A stretch of 64,000 nucleotides of DNA from Gigaspora margarita (taxonomy: Eukaryota; Glomeromycota; Glomeromycetes; Diversisporales; Gigasporaceae): positions 280,426-344,425 of the forward strand of contig WTPW01000158.1 in the NCBI GenBank assembly GCA_009809945.1, given 5' to 3'. Shown here in pieces: positions 21,700-32,599 of this stretch. Numbering within the stretch: position 1 is the stretch's first letter; each line of letters begins with the position of its first letter. The translations under genes and the position numbers were made by a program. Below the pieces are notes generated by a model. It saw only the letters and a list, made by a program, of their open reading frames with translations. It had not been told where the DNA came from and did not search any database.

Positions 21700-21835
21700 A
21701 GGGCTTGAACTGTCAACCTTATGATTGGAACATGGGAGTGCAACCACTATGCTATTGATCCGCTGGTCAAGTAATTTTATTTTTTATAATTAGTATAAGT
21801 TTTTTTTTTTTTAGCAATCCTATCTTTGTTTGTTG
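21700..21835 (-). mobile_element. tRNA-derived SINE head next to a poly(A) end
   Basis: On the minus strand a tRNA-like segment has an A-box-like TAGCATAGTGG and a B-box-like GTTCAAGCC at 31-bp spacing, as in Pol III promoters. The anticodon stem does not pair, so it is not a working tRNA. Just upstream on that strand is AAAGATAGGATTGC followed by a poly(A) run, which matches the 3' end of the retroposon at 63.75 kb. Confidence 0.4.
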
Positions 21836-21858
21836 GGAATATATAGATATATACATAT

Positions 21859-22100
21859 GGGTGGCCAAAAGTAGAAACCAAGAAAATTGTTTTTAGTAAG
21901 TATTTTAAAATTTAAATTAAAATATCTTGACAACTATTAAACCAAATCAAATAAATTTTTTTTATTTTAATTCTATAACTAGATAAAATTAAAATAAAAA
22001 ATTATCAAGTTTGGTTTAATAGTTGTTGAGATATTTTAATTTAAAGTCAAGAAAAAATTTACTTAGAAACAATTTTCTTGGTTTCTACTTTTGACTGCTC
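21859..22100. mobile_element. 242-bp foldback MITE
   Basis: Nearly the whole element is two inverted arms of about 110 bp. The termini are GGGTGGCCAAAAGTAGAAAC and, from the right, GAGCAGTCAAAAGTAGAAAC. The flanks are AT-rich and the target duplication cannot be fixed. Confidence 0.7.
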
Positions 22101-22329
22101 ATATAGATTATACTGCATTAATTCAAAAAATTTAAAATTTTGTATTTACAACCTGCTATACTAACAATTAGTTTCCCTTGGAGTTTTTGTAGTTTGCTAA
22201 GAACTTTACATGTTACTACTTCCCTCAGTACTTTGCATACTATTGGACACCTTGTTAAGATTGCTAACTTTTTTTTAATTTTTTTTATCTAACCTCAGTA
22301 TAAGTAGCAATTAGATCCATACCTATATG

Positions 22330-22609
22330 CAGTGTTGTATGTTTTGGCTGTCCATAGCCTTTTTTGGCTTGTTCACATCCAAGATTGTCCAAACATCCAA
22401 GATTGTTCAAAGCTTGTTCAGGCTTTAATAATTAACAAATCTATCTAAAAAATATATAACTATATATTTTTTTAGGTGCTGAACACATTCTAGTTCAAAT
22501 TAAAATAGGTTACCTTAATAAAATTTTAAGTTATTTTACTTTATTTAATTGTTCAAAATTGTTCAAAATTGTCCAAATCATTGTCCAAAGCGATCCCATG
22601 ACAACACTG
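22330..22609. mobile_element. hAT MITE with perfect 8-bp target duplication
   Basis: The termini are CAGTGTTGTATG and, from the right, CAGTGTTGTCATG; both sub-ends are rich in TTGTCCAAA words. The 8-bp repeats CCTATATG at 22322-22329 and 22610-22617 are identical. Element of 280 bp, no coding. Confidence 0.9.
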
Positions 22610-22744
22610 CCTATATGAACAAATAATACTTTATGAAAATAAAAGGAATAATAACAAAGAGCAATACTACACAACTAAGCAAAATCCAAAAGCAAACAAA
22701 TTAAAATGAGAAAATCAAAGAAAAAAAAACAAAATAGACATAGT

Positions 22745-24178
22745 TACAAAATAGGCAACTTTTGAGAAGTCATCCTGGGATGCTCTAATCGTTGAATATA
22801 TTTGCGCAATTCTTCATTTTCATTTTCAAGCTATGTAAGTTTATTAATTATTGTATTGCGTTCATGAGTTGGTTTTGGAGAAGAAATAACTGGTTGAAAC
22901 GTTGCTAATGAAGGCATTAAACGTTCAGAGTTAATTATATTAGGATTCAGGGGCCCATGCCAGTTGCAGTGAATACATGTCTAAACGTGTTTGGTGTATA
23001 CGTTTCATGAAATGCTTTACCAAAAATTTGGGCAAATAAATATTTTGTAACTACTTCAAGATTATTATTAATATGATAATGATCTGATGCTTATCATATT
23101 CAGTTTTAAGTTTTTTAAAAGGAATCTCAGATGGTTGAAGTATATGAGTAGTATTTGATGGCAATACATAAAGAAGAATATTGTTTTCTTGACAATATTT
23201 AATACTAGTTAGATTTATATGGCTAGTGGCTCCATTGAGCATAAGCAAGACAGGGCAAGTAGGCAGAATTGAATTACTAAAGTGCTCTATATACATTCTA
23301 AAAATATCTTTGTGCATATATCCAGTTTTAGTAAATGCAGTGACAGTGCCTGGTGGAACTGATACGCCTGTTAATAAACCTTCAATTACTCTAACACCTT
23401 TATAAATAAGTAATGGGGGGATATATGTTCCAGCTGCTGAAATAGTAGGGCAATGCTCTTTTGAGTTTCCAGCTGCAGTTTTGTAAACTTGACGAATGCT
23501 TTTTTGAGCTATTACTTTTGCTAACCATGCAGAGATTAAACCCACTTTCATCCATGTTCCAAATTCTGTCAGGTGTAAGACAGTTTTCACAAATAAGTTT
23601 TTCAAGTGTTGTAAAATGATTTTCAATAACAATCATATTTGCCTTAGTGGCTCGTGCTTGAGTAAGCTCTTGAGGTACATGAAAAGAAATTTGTGGATGA
23701 TCGCATAGAAATCATTTCCACTATTTTTTACTAGGCCCATTTTTAGTTAAATTTTTTTTATTTTTTGTAGCAAGCATTTATACTACAATTGTATTAATGG
23801 CCTCTTTAGTTAGTTCAAACTCTAAACTTTGCATATTTAAGCAATACCCTACTAATTCATTTTCTTCTTCAGGTGTAAGTAACATAGGAGAACCTGGACA
23901 TTTTGGTGTACCTTTAGCTATAGCATCATGTAGTGTTTGTTTAGCAGCTCTATAATTCAAAGCAACTTGATGAATACTTAAAGGTAGAGCAGAACTAGAT
24001 TTTTTTGTATTTCAAGAAAATTTAAGGCTGCTTGATTGGAAGTTTGATGGGAGTTTATATCCTTTTTTGTTAATTTTTTTGCTGATATTACTCGATTTAT
24101 ATTATGTTTGTGCAGGTACAAGCAAAATAAAATTTGTGTTGTAAATACAACAAAAAACACGAAAAACAACAAAAACAA
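22745..24178 (-). pseudogene. Decayed pogo/CENP-B-like DDE transposase
   Basis: Minus-strand fragments in different frames. The N-terminal part (23778-23960) has a helix-turn-helix-like NYRAAKQTLHDAI and LTPEEENELVGYC. The DDE domain follows with RIWNMDESGF (first Asp), AAGTYIPPLLIYKG, VLLMLNGATSHI (second Asp replaced by Asn), VLPSNTTHILQPSE. The C-terminal end (near 22900) has FRHVFTATGMGPLNPNI and a coiled-coil-like LENENEELRKYIQRLEH. The order is that of Tigger/JERKY-type pogo transposases. Frame changes near 23400-23640 and elsewhere and the lost Asp mark it inactive. An intact relative would recognise CAGT-ended, TA-flanked elements such as those seen elsewhere in the window. Confidence 0.75.
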
Positions 24179-24655
24179 GAAAAATTTTTTTAAGGGATTT
24201 AAATTTGTACATGAGAGTGTTGACTGGCTGATTTAGATAAATTTTAATTTAATATAAATTTGCATAGTAAATTGAAGAACCTTTTTAATAAAAGTTTGAT
24301 AAAGTATCTCAAATAAAAAAAGCATGTTTTTTAGGCTTAATATCTTTGTTGAGTTCCATTACTACTTAGAATTTTATAACTTTTTATTTTTTTTATTTTA
24401 TTTTATTTTTTTATCAGTTTTGTCAAAATTTTAATGTAATAAAAGTTTAGTTTTTAAATATTGTGAGACAATAATTTTGAAAATAAAGGTGAAAATGATT
24501 CGTAAGAAAAAATTTTGTTCACTAACAAACTTTAATATGCATGTTACAAATATTTAGCTGACAATAAGGCTATAAAAGGTTAGAATATGTTATCCATGGA
24601 ATTAGGGATGATTTACAGAATTAGGTACTATCAACTTATAATAATTATGTAAAAA

Positions 24656-26285
24656 AATTAAAAGACTTTTTCTAAAACTCACCTATGTGTTTTACACCTA
24701 TGTATATATTGTCTCAAAAACTTGCAAGCATAGATGTAATCTGTATCTGTTTTTTATATATAAACACCTGGTATGAATCGATTGTTATATATAAAAAATG
24801 GATACAGATCACATCTATATTGGTTAGTTAATTGGTGTGAGGTGACTTAAATAAAAATGTTCTATGTTTCCAGAAATCCTTTCCAAACCATAAAAATTAG
24901 CCTAATGTGTTAAAAATTTTATATGCGAGATTATGAAACTAAAGGATATAATAAAAACATATAATAGATCAAACCCACCATAAACGCATTTTATAATAAA
25001 TGAATTAAAAAGTAAAGAAAAGTTTAAATTAATAAACTTAATTAAAAATGTATTACTTAACTTATTTCGCAAATAAACATAACATGCGTTATAGCTTTTA
25101 ATACTAGAGTTGCTGTGTTTCAAAAATTAGCTAAGTAATAAATAATTGAAATCTAAGTATACTGTAAATGTTGATGCCTCAAAAGCTCTTAAATTTATTT
25201 AATTCCAAGTCCTTTAATATATGTTAAAAATAAGATTACAAATATCTAAATAGTAAAATAATTTACTTCAAGATAAATTTGCAAAAATTGAAACAGAAAC
25301 AAAGATTGAATACAAGTCATAATTCACTCTTAATTAATTAACAGTGCTTATTAAAGTAACTAAATGAGCCCATAAAATTACTCAAAATCATACCTTCTCT
25401 AGGACCTCATTAGGATCTTTCTGCATTCTAATGTTTGTCTAACAAAAATTTGCACAGATTCAATGTTTACCTGTATATTTACTATGAATCGTATATAAAT
25501 AAGAGCATTCATAATTTGTATAAAAATTTACTAGGCATTATCACATTCTTGAATAAATTCTATATTACATATTACCTTACCAAATTTTATTGCTATTGTT
25601 ATTATTGAAAAAAATTAAGATCATACATGGTTTTTTAAAAATAATAGTTTTGAACATTAAGGAAAATGTAGTGTATATTGATATCTAAAATTTTAATTGC
25701 ATCACTATTCAAGCATCAAGATTTTTTTAATTGATATTCAACATAACAATGTTTGAACTAATATGAGTCATCTGCATATCATTATTTGAATATTGATAAA
25801 TTCATTGTTTGAAATAACTAATACCGTATTCCTCTGAAAATAAGCACCCTTTTTTTACTATAGGGGTGCTTATTTTTGGGTATAATCTCAACTAATAATT
25901 CAAATGATTTGATATTTAGTTGCTTATTTCTATTATATAAGGGGTGCTTATTTTCGGGTATATATGAATTGTAGGGGGTGCTTATTTTTGGGGGTGCTTA
26001 TTTTCAGAGGAATACAGTATCTTGAAAGTGACCTATTTTAACTGAATCATAATTGAGTCAATTTGCACTTTTTGTTTATAGACAAAAAAAAGAAATAATC
26101 ATTATGTAAGCTTTATTAAATAGCAGTGCAGAATAATTAATAGCTACTATTTGGACAAAATAGGGATTTAGAATTGTTTCAGATATTCATTATTACATAA
26201 TATATGTGTCTGAAAACTTTTAGCAAAAGAATGTTTAACTTTTATGCCAATTCTTGAAACTCTTTCAATTTGAAAAAATTATATG
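24656..26285. repeat. Segmental duplication, copy A
   Basis: This 1.6-kb stretch is collinear with 37387-38612 in the same orientation, with many substitutions and small indels. It carries about 200 bp extra at 25050-25268 and the MITE at 25824-26017, both absent from copy B. No gene is visible in either copy, including the open frame at 24902-25123. Confidence 0.85.
25824..26017. mobile_element. Tc1/mariner-like MITE with sequenced empty site
   Basis: A 194-bp element flanked by TA (25822-25823, 26018-26019). The ends CCGTATTCCTCTGAAAATAA and CTGTATTCCTCTGAAAATAA are inverted copies. In copy B (near 38334) the flanks are joined with a single TA, giving the pre-insertion state. Confidence 0.9.
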
Positions 26286-29128
26286 TGCTATATTTTTGCA
26301 AAATAACAGGCTGGGCATTATTTAGAAAATCATGCTCCCAAAAATAGCATATATGTTTCAAAATAACGCCCTGGTGCATCTCAAAATAATGTGCCCTTAT
26401 ATATAGTTGTTAAATATAAAGATCATTTATTATTAAATTATTGATCTAAATAGAATATATTTTTACAATTGAGAATTCTTGTTATACAAGATGCCACTAT
26501 TTCAATTATTGGTCAATCACAATAGACTCCATTGTCTATAGTACAATATTTGACTCTTCCTTGATACTAAGCCAAACTATTTTCTGCTTAACCATGCTTT
26601 AAAATTCTTTTCAACATTTGGTATAGTAATGAGTTTAAAATTATTTGCTATTTGCTGATAGTATGTTTAAATTAAGCTGAAGAATGCCAACTTAGAAAAA
26701 AAAAAAAAGAAAACTTGATAACAATAACCCAGAAATAATCCTATAACATACAGTATGTACGTATATATATTTGTTGTTTTATTTTATACTCACATATCTA
26801 GAATAGCATTAAATTACGAAATACAAGTTTTATATGCATCTATAAAACACATTGCTTTATTTAGAAATTGAGCTCAACGGAAAATTGATTTAGAATAATC
26901 AACATTTGTATCAAAATAATGCCCATGCATGTTATTTGAAAAATCTAATTTGGCAAAAAAATCAATATATGTCTTGAAATAATACCATGGTGTGTACTCT
27001 AAATAATGCACCTATACTCAAAATAATGTGCTAGAGTGCATTATTTCACAAAAATATGGTATGTTTTTAAAATGCAATTTGAAAATTTTACAATATATTA
27101 TTTTAAAAAGGACAATAATGTAGCGTTATCTTAAACTTATTATGAACTTACTTTGAATTTTGAGCCAATAAATCAAAACTGTATGTGGTCACTAATGTTT
27201 GAGCTTATAGCAATTTTTTATTGAGTAACATATATATATAATTAGTGTGCTTTTTTAGATGCACAGATTACAATCTTCCTTTTTAGCTGAAAATTTTAAA
27301 GTTAATTGACTCTTTTTTATCCCATAACAAAGTTACAGAGCCATTTTTTATATAACATATGAAACCAAAATTTTTTATTATAATTACTTTATCTAGTCCT
27401 TTGTGTCAACGAAGTCACACTAGGGTTATTACCGTGAGGATCACCCTTTGTAGCTAATGTAAGTTAAGGCTTATATGGAAGACAAGTGATATGCATCTAA
27501 TTGTATGTGGTTGAGATTATAGAACTGCATGTGTAAAAGAATATTCATATGATTGACATTATAGTAATGCAGGTAGGTGCATATAATGGAATTATAAAAG
27601 ATACATGTGAGCTAAAGTGGAAATTTAGTGCTTTCTTACTTCACTTGTCTACTGTCTCTTCGCTGTCTGACTATGATCTGGCTTCTTCATGATGGGCCCG
27701 CCACACCTCCCTTCAAGTTAGTGCATCTAGCATTCTGCTAGTTGTCATGCATAGTAAGCACTCAACAGGGTTGGTTTGAAAAAAAAGAGAAGAGAAAAAA
27801 AGAAAAAGGAAGAAAAGAAGAAAGTAGAATGTGCCTCATCAAAGTGTAGGCTTGTACTTTTTTGATAATCATTTTTATACTTTATCATGTGAGCAACACT
27901 AGTGATGTAAATGGAACGTAAACATGTAGAAAATTGATAAAGCACAAGTATGTCACAATAGAAGAGAAAGTAAAGAGGTGGAGCACTACTCCCATATGTA
28001 TCTTCATTATGCATGTTTAATAAAAGATCCGAGTGAGAATAATGTATTTATCATTGGATTACTCAAACGAAATTTAAACTGCTAGTAGAGTTTTTTTTTA
28101 ATTAATATAAAATTTGGCTCTGTAATTTGGATTGTAGAAACCTTTTATCAATTTGTTTAAGTTTTAGGATTCTACCTTTTAGTTGTAAAGGCCCTGCATC
28201 TAAATCATTTTCACCAATAAAATATTAATAAGAACACCAAATGAGATATAATAAATATCTCTTTTAGATAGGTTTTTGTTATTCTTCATTGAATGAGACA
28301 TCTGGCTTTCTATCATATTTTGAATACATTTTACGACCTGTAGCCATTACCAAAGCTCCAACTCTCCATGCTGATATCTAACACTAAACGTTTTGAACCT
28401 TTTTGAACTTCCTTCGAATTAACTTATTTTGATTTTATCAACCATACTTTTTTTATTTAAATATTAATGACAATATAGAAAAAATTATCAAAAGAAAACT
28501 ATTATATCAACCCTACCTTCAAAATCATCTATCAAGAAAAATTTTTTGTTTGGATAATTGTGGACTTTCATATTCAGATAAGTGTAGTGCAACTTTTGAA
28601 TGCCCATGAACAAAATCAGAATAAGTCCATAGATAGATTGTTTGTCAAATATCACTTTTTTGACATAACATACAGTAATTAAACTGTCCCCTGTTAATGA
28701 GTATATAGTATACCAGCATAGTATAATTTTTTAAATAAGTATAGTATATTGCGGTATATATTATATAAAACTGTGTAGTTTTTTAAGTTTAAATTGTACA
28801 ATATTAATATTTTTTAGGATTTTACCTACATAATGTATAATCTTAGTATATAGCTTTATAACTAAAATATTTTTTATATAGATTTGATTGGTAATTTTAT
28901 ATTTAAAAACTTGGGAATTTGCTTAAGATAAATATGAAACTTGAAGTCAAAAATTTTAAATTAATTTAATTTTAAATATCAATTAAGAATCAAAAAAAAA
29001 TTATATATTCTATTTACGGAATATCTTGGCCAATAAATTTTTAGGAATATAAATTACTTTAAATGGGGATGAATAAGAAGACAACCATTTGGATTTTTAA
29101 TTTTAATTAAGATCTTGACCCATTTATA
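26286..29128. other. Gene-poor interval
   Basis: I see no convincing gene. A-rich stretches with loosely repeated CAAAATAATGCCC words lie at 26300-26400 and 26920-27050, a purine-rich tract at 27777-27832, and a faint coding-like stretch with stops near 28080-28400 on the minus strand. Confidence 0.4.
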
Positions 29129-29303
29129 CAGTATAGCCTCACAATAGTCACATTCGCATTAGTCACAATCTCACTATAGTCACCTCAATTCTTCTATTTA
29201 ACTATATACATTATATATAAATTCTTGCTCGCTTTAGTCACAATCTCGCAATAGGCACATAGAATGTCTGATTTTGGCATGTGACTATTGCGGGGTTATA
29301 CTG
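29129..29303. mobile_element. Pogo-like MITE
   Basis: A 175-bp element between TA dinucleotides with termini CAGTATAGCCTCACAATAGT and CAGTATAACCCCGCAATAGT (from the right) and repeated AGTCACA words inside. CAGT ends and TA targets fit pogo. Confidence 0.85.
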
Positions 29304-29614
29304 TATGCTATTAATTTTTCTCATGTCAATTTAATAATAACCAAATATACTTACGTATGTTCAACACGACATTGTTTTGCATTATGTAAATTGATAAAAT
29401 ACAAAATTTAATACATAGTACAAAGTTGTTATATAAAAAAAGCAATTAGGCATATTAAGTCTATAACTCTTTTTAATTATACATTGTCTAATAACAATCT
29501 TGAATATATAGTACAAATTTATTATATATAAAAAAAAACAATTGGCATCTTTAAGAATATACAACCTTGAATATGTAGGTTTCCAATATTTGAAGACATC
29601 AAATCGCAGAAGAC

Positions 29615-30870
29615 ATGATCAATGTGGGCTCAATAAATTTAAATCATGGATTAATTATTAATGCACAGGGAATACAACTTTTGGATTTCATATCTTATGA
29701 CTTTAAACCACAACATAAAAATGAATTTGCAAAAAATACATTATTTGATGTAAATTTAGTGAATTCTATAACAAAAAATGAATCTTATTTGTTGAAAAAT
29801 CACATTGAGCTTTCTGTTGATGAATTAGAGCAAGTTGGTCAGATATTTGATTCCGATGAGTCCATAAATTCTGTAATGGCTGATGAATTCTCTACAAATA
29901 ATATATTTCTAATGATATAATGTTCAAAAGTTGATTGATTATTAAAAAAGAAACAATAAACCGTCTGTTGAATTAACTGATAAAGTAAAAGAAGCTCTAA
30001 AACACTATTATCCTTACCATAAATTAATGGATATATTTAATAATTATGAGAATTACTTATATAACTGTAGATCAATATTTAACAGAAACTAAGATAAAAA
30101 TAATGATACAAAATGGACAACTTTTGATGATTTTTTTAGAGAATAAACAGTAATTTTGAGTCAATGGGAATAAATGTATGAGTTCTTATGATTTTGATTT
30201 ATCATACCTTGTATTAATTAATGGCAAATTGAATTATTGGCTGCAAAAAAATGTATCTATTGTATAAAATTTTTGACTTGACTCTTTGCCAAGAAATTGA
30301 ATCTGCTCTTGGGATTAGTATGCAAATAGATTCTACGCTTGAAATTGCTAATTAAAAAAATTTATTAATAGAAATAATATAATGGGAAAAGTTCTTATGG
30401 CAGGAACAGTACCAATTAAAAATCCTCCCTATTCATATAGTGTAAATTTTCCTAGTTGTTTTAAATCTAATAACTATGAAACAATTGATGAGGCTCAGTG
30501 CATAAAATCTAATCCCAAAAGTATGTGAATCTTGTGCACATTGTACACATAATTTATGTGAACAAATTTAAAAATTTGTGCACTATATGACTTTGATAAA
30601 TTAAATTTATATAGATAAATGTAAATATATATACAATAAATTATGTGCACAATGTGCTCTATGTGCACAACTTCTGTATTTTACTAACAATTTTGGTGCA
30701 CTATTTAACCCCAAATCATGTGAATTGCGTGCACATTCCTAGCCAAAAACATGTGAAACTTTTTAAAAACATGTGCACATAGATTTTATACACTGATGAG
30801 GCTATAATAAAATTTGAATTTATAAACAAATATGGGTTCTTAATTTTTATGGAGGGTTAGTAAGTTTTTA
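29615..30870 (+). pseudogene. Third MACPF-like family gene, heavily decayed
   Basis: A 101-residue frame at 29615-29920 is followed by fragments with stops and shifts. Near 29960 the sequence reads VKEALKHYYPYHKLMDIFNN, which aligns with the helix before the MACPF-type signature in the 15-kb gene; the signature itself is lost. Near 30370-30480 the protein reads VLMAGTVPIKNPPYSYSVNF, matching the strand region at about 16950 of the composite gene. A 300-bp hAT MITE sits in the coding region at 30496. At least five stops or frame changes make it a pseudogene. Confidence 0.6.
30496..30795. mobile_element. hAT MITE in the third MACPF-like gene
   Basis: Termini CAGTGCATAAAATCTA and CAGTGTATAAAATCTA (from the right), flanked by identical 8-bp repeats ATGAGGCT at 30488-30495 and 30796-30803. 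The interior is rich in TGTGCACA words. Length 300 bp. Confidence 0.9.
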
Positions 30871-30999
30871 TTATATAATCAATTTTTGTAAACAATCGTA
30901 TTTTGGGGACCATTTTTAGGGCCCAATTTCAATTCCGTAAATCCGCCCGCCGATATGTTTCTCATTTAAACATCCACCTTCAAATGATGAACCGAAATT

Positions 31000-31590
31000 C
31001 ATAGCTAAAATACTAAGACAGTGAAGATGATAATGAATATTCGAAATTTTTTGAAAACGAAGATACAAATGAAGATTCGAAATCTTTTGACAATGAAGAA
31101 GTGAAAAAATAGGAGGCCTTCTAAACTAAGGCTTATCTTCAAGACAATTTCAAAGTTAAAGAAAAGTATTCTAACAGTGACTTAAAAACCGACAATGTTG
31201 AATGGGCTCATAAGAATAGTTTTTTAAATAAAGAAAATGTTATTGGTGAAGGTTCTAATAGAAATTATGTCGTAATAGATGTCAAAAACAGCTATAATAA
31301 AAATAGTAACGACTTATCGAATAATAAATATAATGGTACATCCTAAATTTGGAGACAACTTTTTTTTTGTAAATGTGATGAAGACTCTGATTGTAACGAT
31401 ACAAAAATAGATGATTTTGTGCATGACAAATCTAATTATGACAAAAGACCTTTCGAAAAGAGCCTCATTAAGACTTTTAAATACTCAATCCAATGGTCTA
31501 TCCTCAGAAATTCTGATATATCTGACTAAATTTATCTGAACGCGATAGGTCAAGGATTCTACTTATTTAAGTCACGTAAGTGTATACATT
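31000..31590 (+). pseudogene. Decayed acidic coding region, unidentified
   Basis: Long stretches of one plus frame read as credible acidic, Asn/Asp/Lys-rich protein (for example NVIGEGSNRNYVVIDVKNS near 31240) but stops occur about every 30-60 codons. I do not recognise a family. Confidence 0.35.
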
Positions 31591-31689
31591 AAAAATATTT
31601 AATTTATAAAATTGTAAAATCAAACTCTACTATTTAGTAATAAACGTTATTTTATAAAAGAAAAAACTTCTTATTCAATCAGTCCAACT

Positions 31690-32260
31690 TCAATTAATAT
31701 TCAGGTCAGTGAAGAATAATCAAAAACGTCATACTCTCGCATGACTCGTGCAAAATCACAATTCCTTTCAACATACATTCAACCTTATAGTCTACATGAC
31801 AAAAATGATAGTGATGGTTTTTGAGGTGAAAAACAACGGCGCTTACCTGGTAGCATGTATACACCTCCAGGACCAATTATTAATTATGAATGTGTAGAAA
31901 ATCTCAACCTCATTCTTTAAAATATTTTCCATCGCAAATTCTCGTAGAATTCTTGAACCCTACTGTTAAATATGTAATCAGGCTGTACATTATACATGTG
32001 ACTGTCCGAAACTCAATAATCAATCGATTCAGTAACCTCAACAACCATTTTCCAATAAATTTAAGAATAAACGTGAACAAAATAATATTAATAAAAATGA
32101 TAACTGAAATCATAATTGTGAACAAACTGGACACGTTAAAAAAAAGGATCAACAGGAACTTAAAATCAATCTCATCAGAAACCTCAACAAGTCCTCAACA
32201 ATCCTAAACTTAATTCATCGTCAAGCTTATTTTTTCGAGGTAACCGTCTTAAATATGTCT
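31690..32260 (+). pseudogene. Zinc-knuckle protein relic, gag-like
   Basis: In the frame through 31940-32230 there is a CCHC knuckle with correct spacing, C-x2-C-NQAV-H-YTCD-C (one of the x2 positions is a TAA stop), then after about 45 residues a second, half-lost knuckle, CEQTGHVKKK. Two knuckles in tandem with basic surroundings suggest a Gag or related nucleic-acid-binding protein. Stops make it dead. The longer open frames on both strands at 31890-32207 are shadows. Confidence 0.5.
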
Positions 32261-32599
32261 TCAAAACTGAGTTATTGACTATAATATCAATCACGTAATT
32301 GTTTTTATTTCTGTTACTTTTATCTTTATTGTTTTTTTTTTTTTGGATTTCATTTTTAAATTTATTTCTTGTAACCTATAATTACTACACTAAAAACACC
32401 CTAACCAAGTTCGCTAGCAAATGTTACAACATATTTGTGCGATGAAAACTCCTAAAAAAGAATCATAATCAGGGTGTTCCGTTCAAGACATGTACCACGG
32501 GATACTAAATTAGATTGTGTACGTTCATGCAGTACGTTCACTATTACTTTATATAGTTGAGTTTTGATACGTTAGCCACAACAAACTTATTTATTGCAA

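Noticed and set aside
21700..21775. Functional tRNA gene
   Set aside because: A and B boxes are present but the acceptor and anticodon stems do not pair; better explained as a SINE head.
27406..27830. LTR-like stretch starting TGTCAACG with a CACCTCCCTTCAAGT motif
   Set aside because: It recalls copia-type LTR text, but I could not find the second end, a target duplication or a second copy.
28080..28400. Possible minus-strand coding relic
   Set aside because: Some protein-like text but too many stops and no motif; I could not distinguish it from chance.
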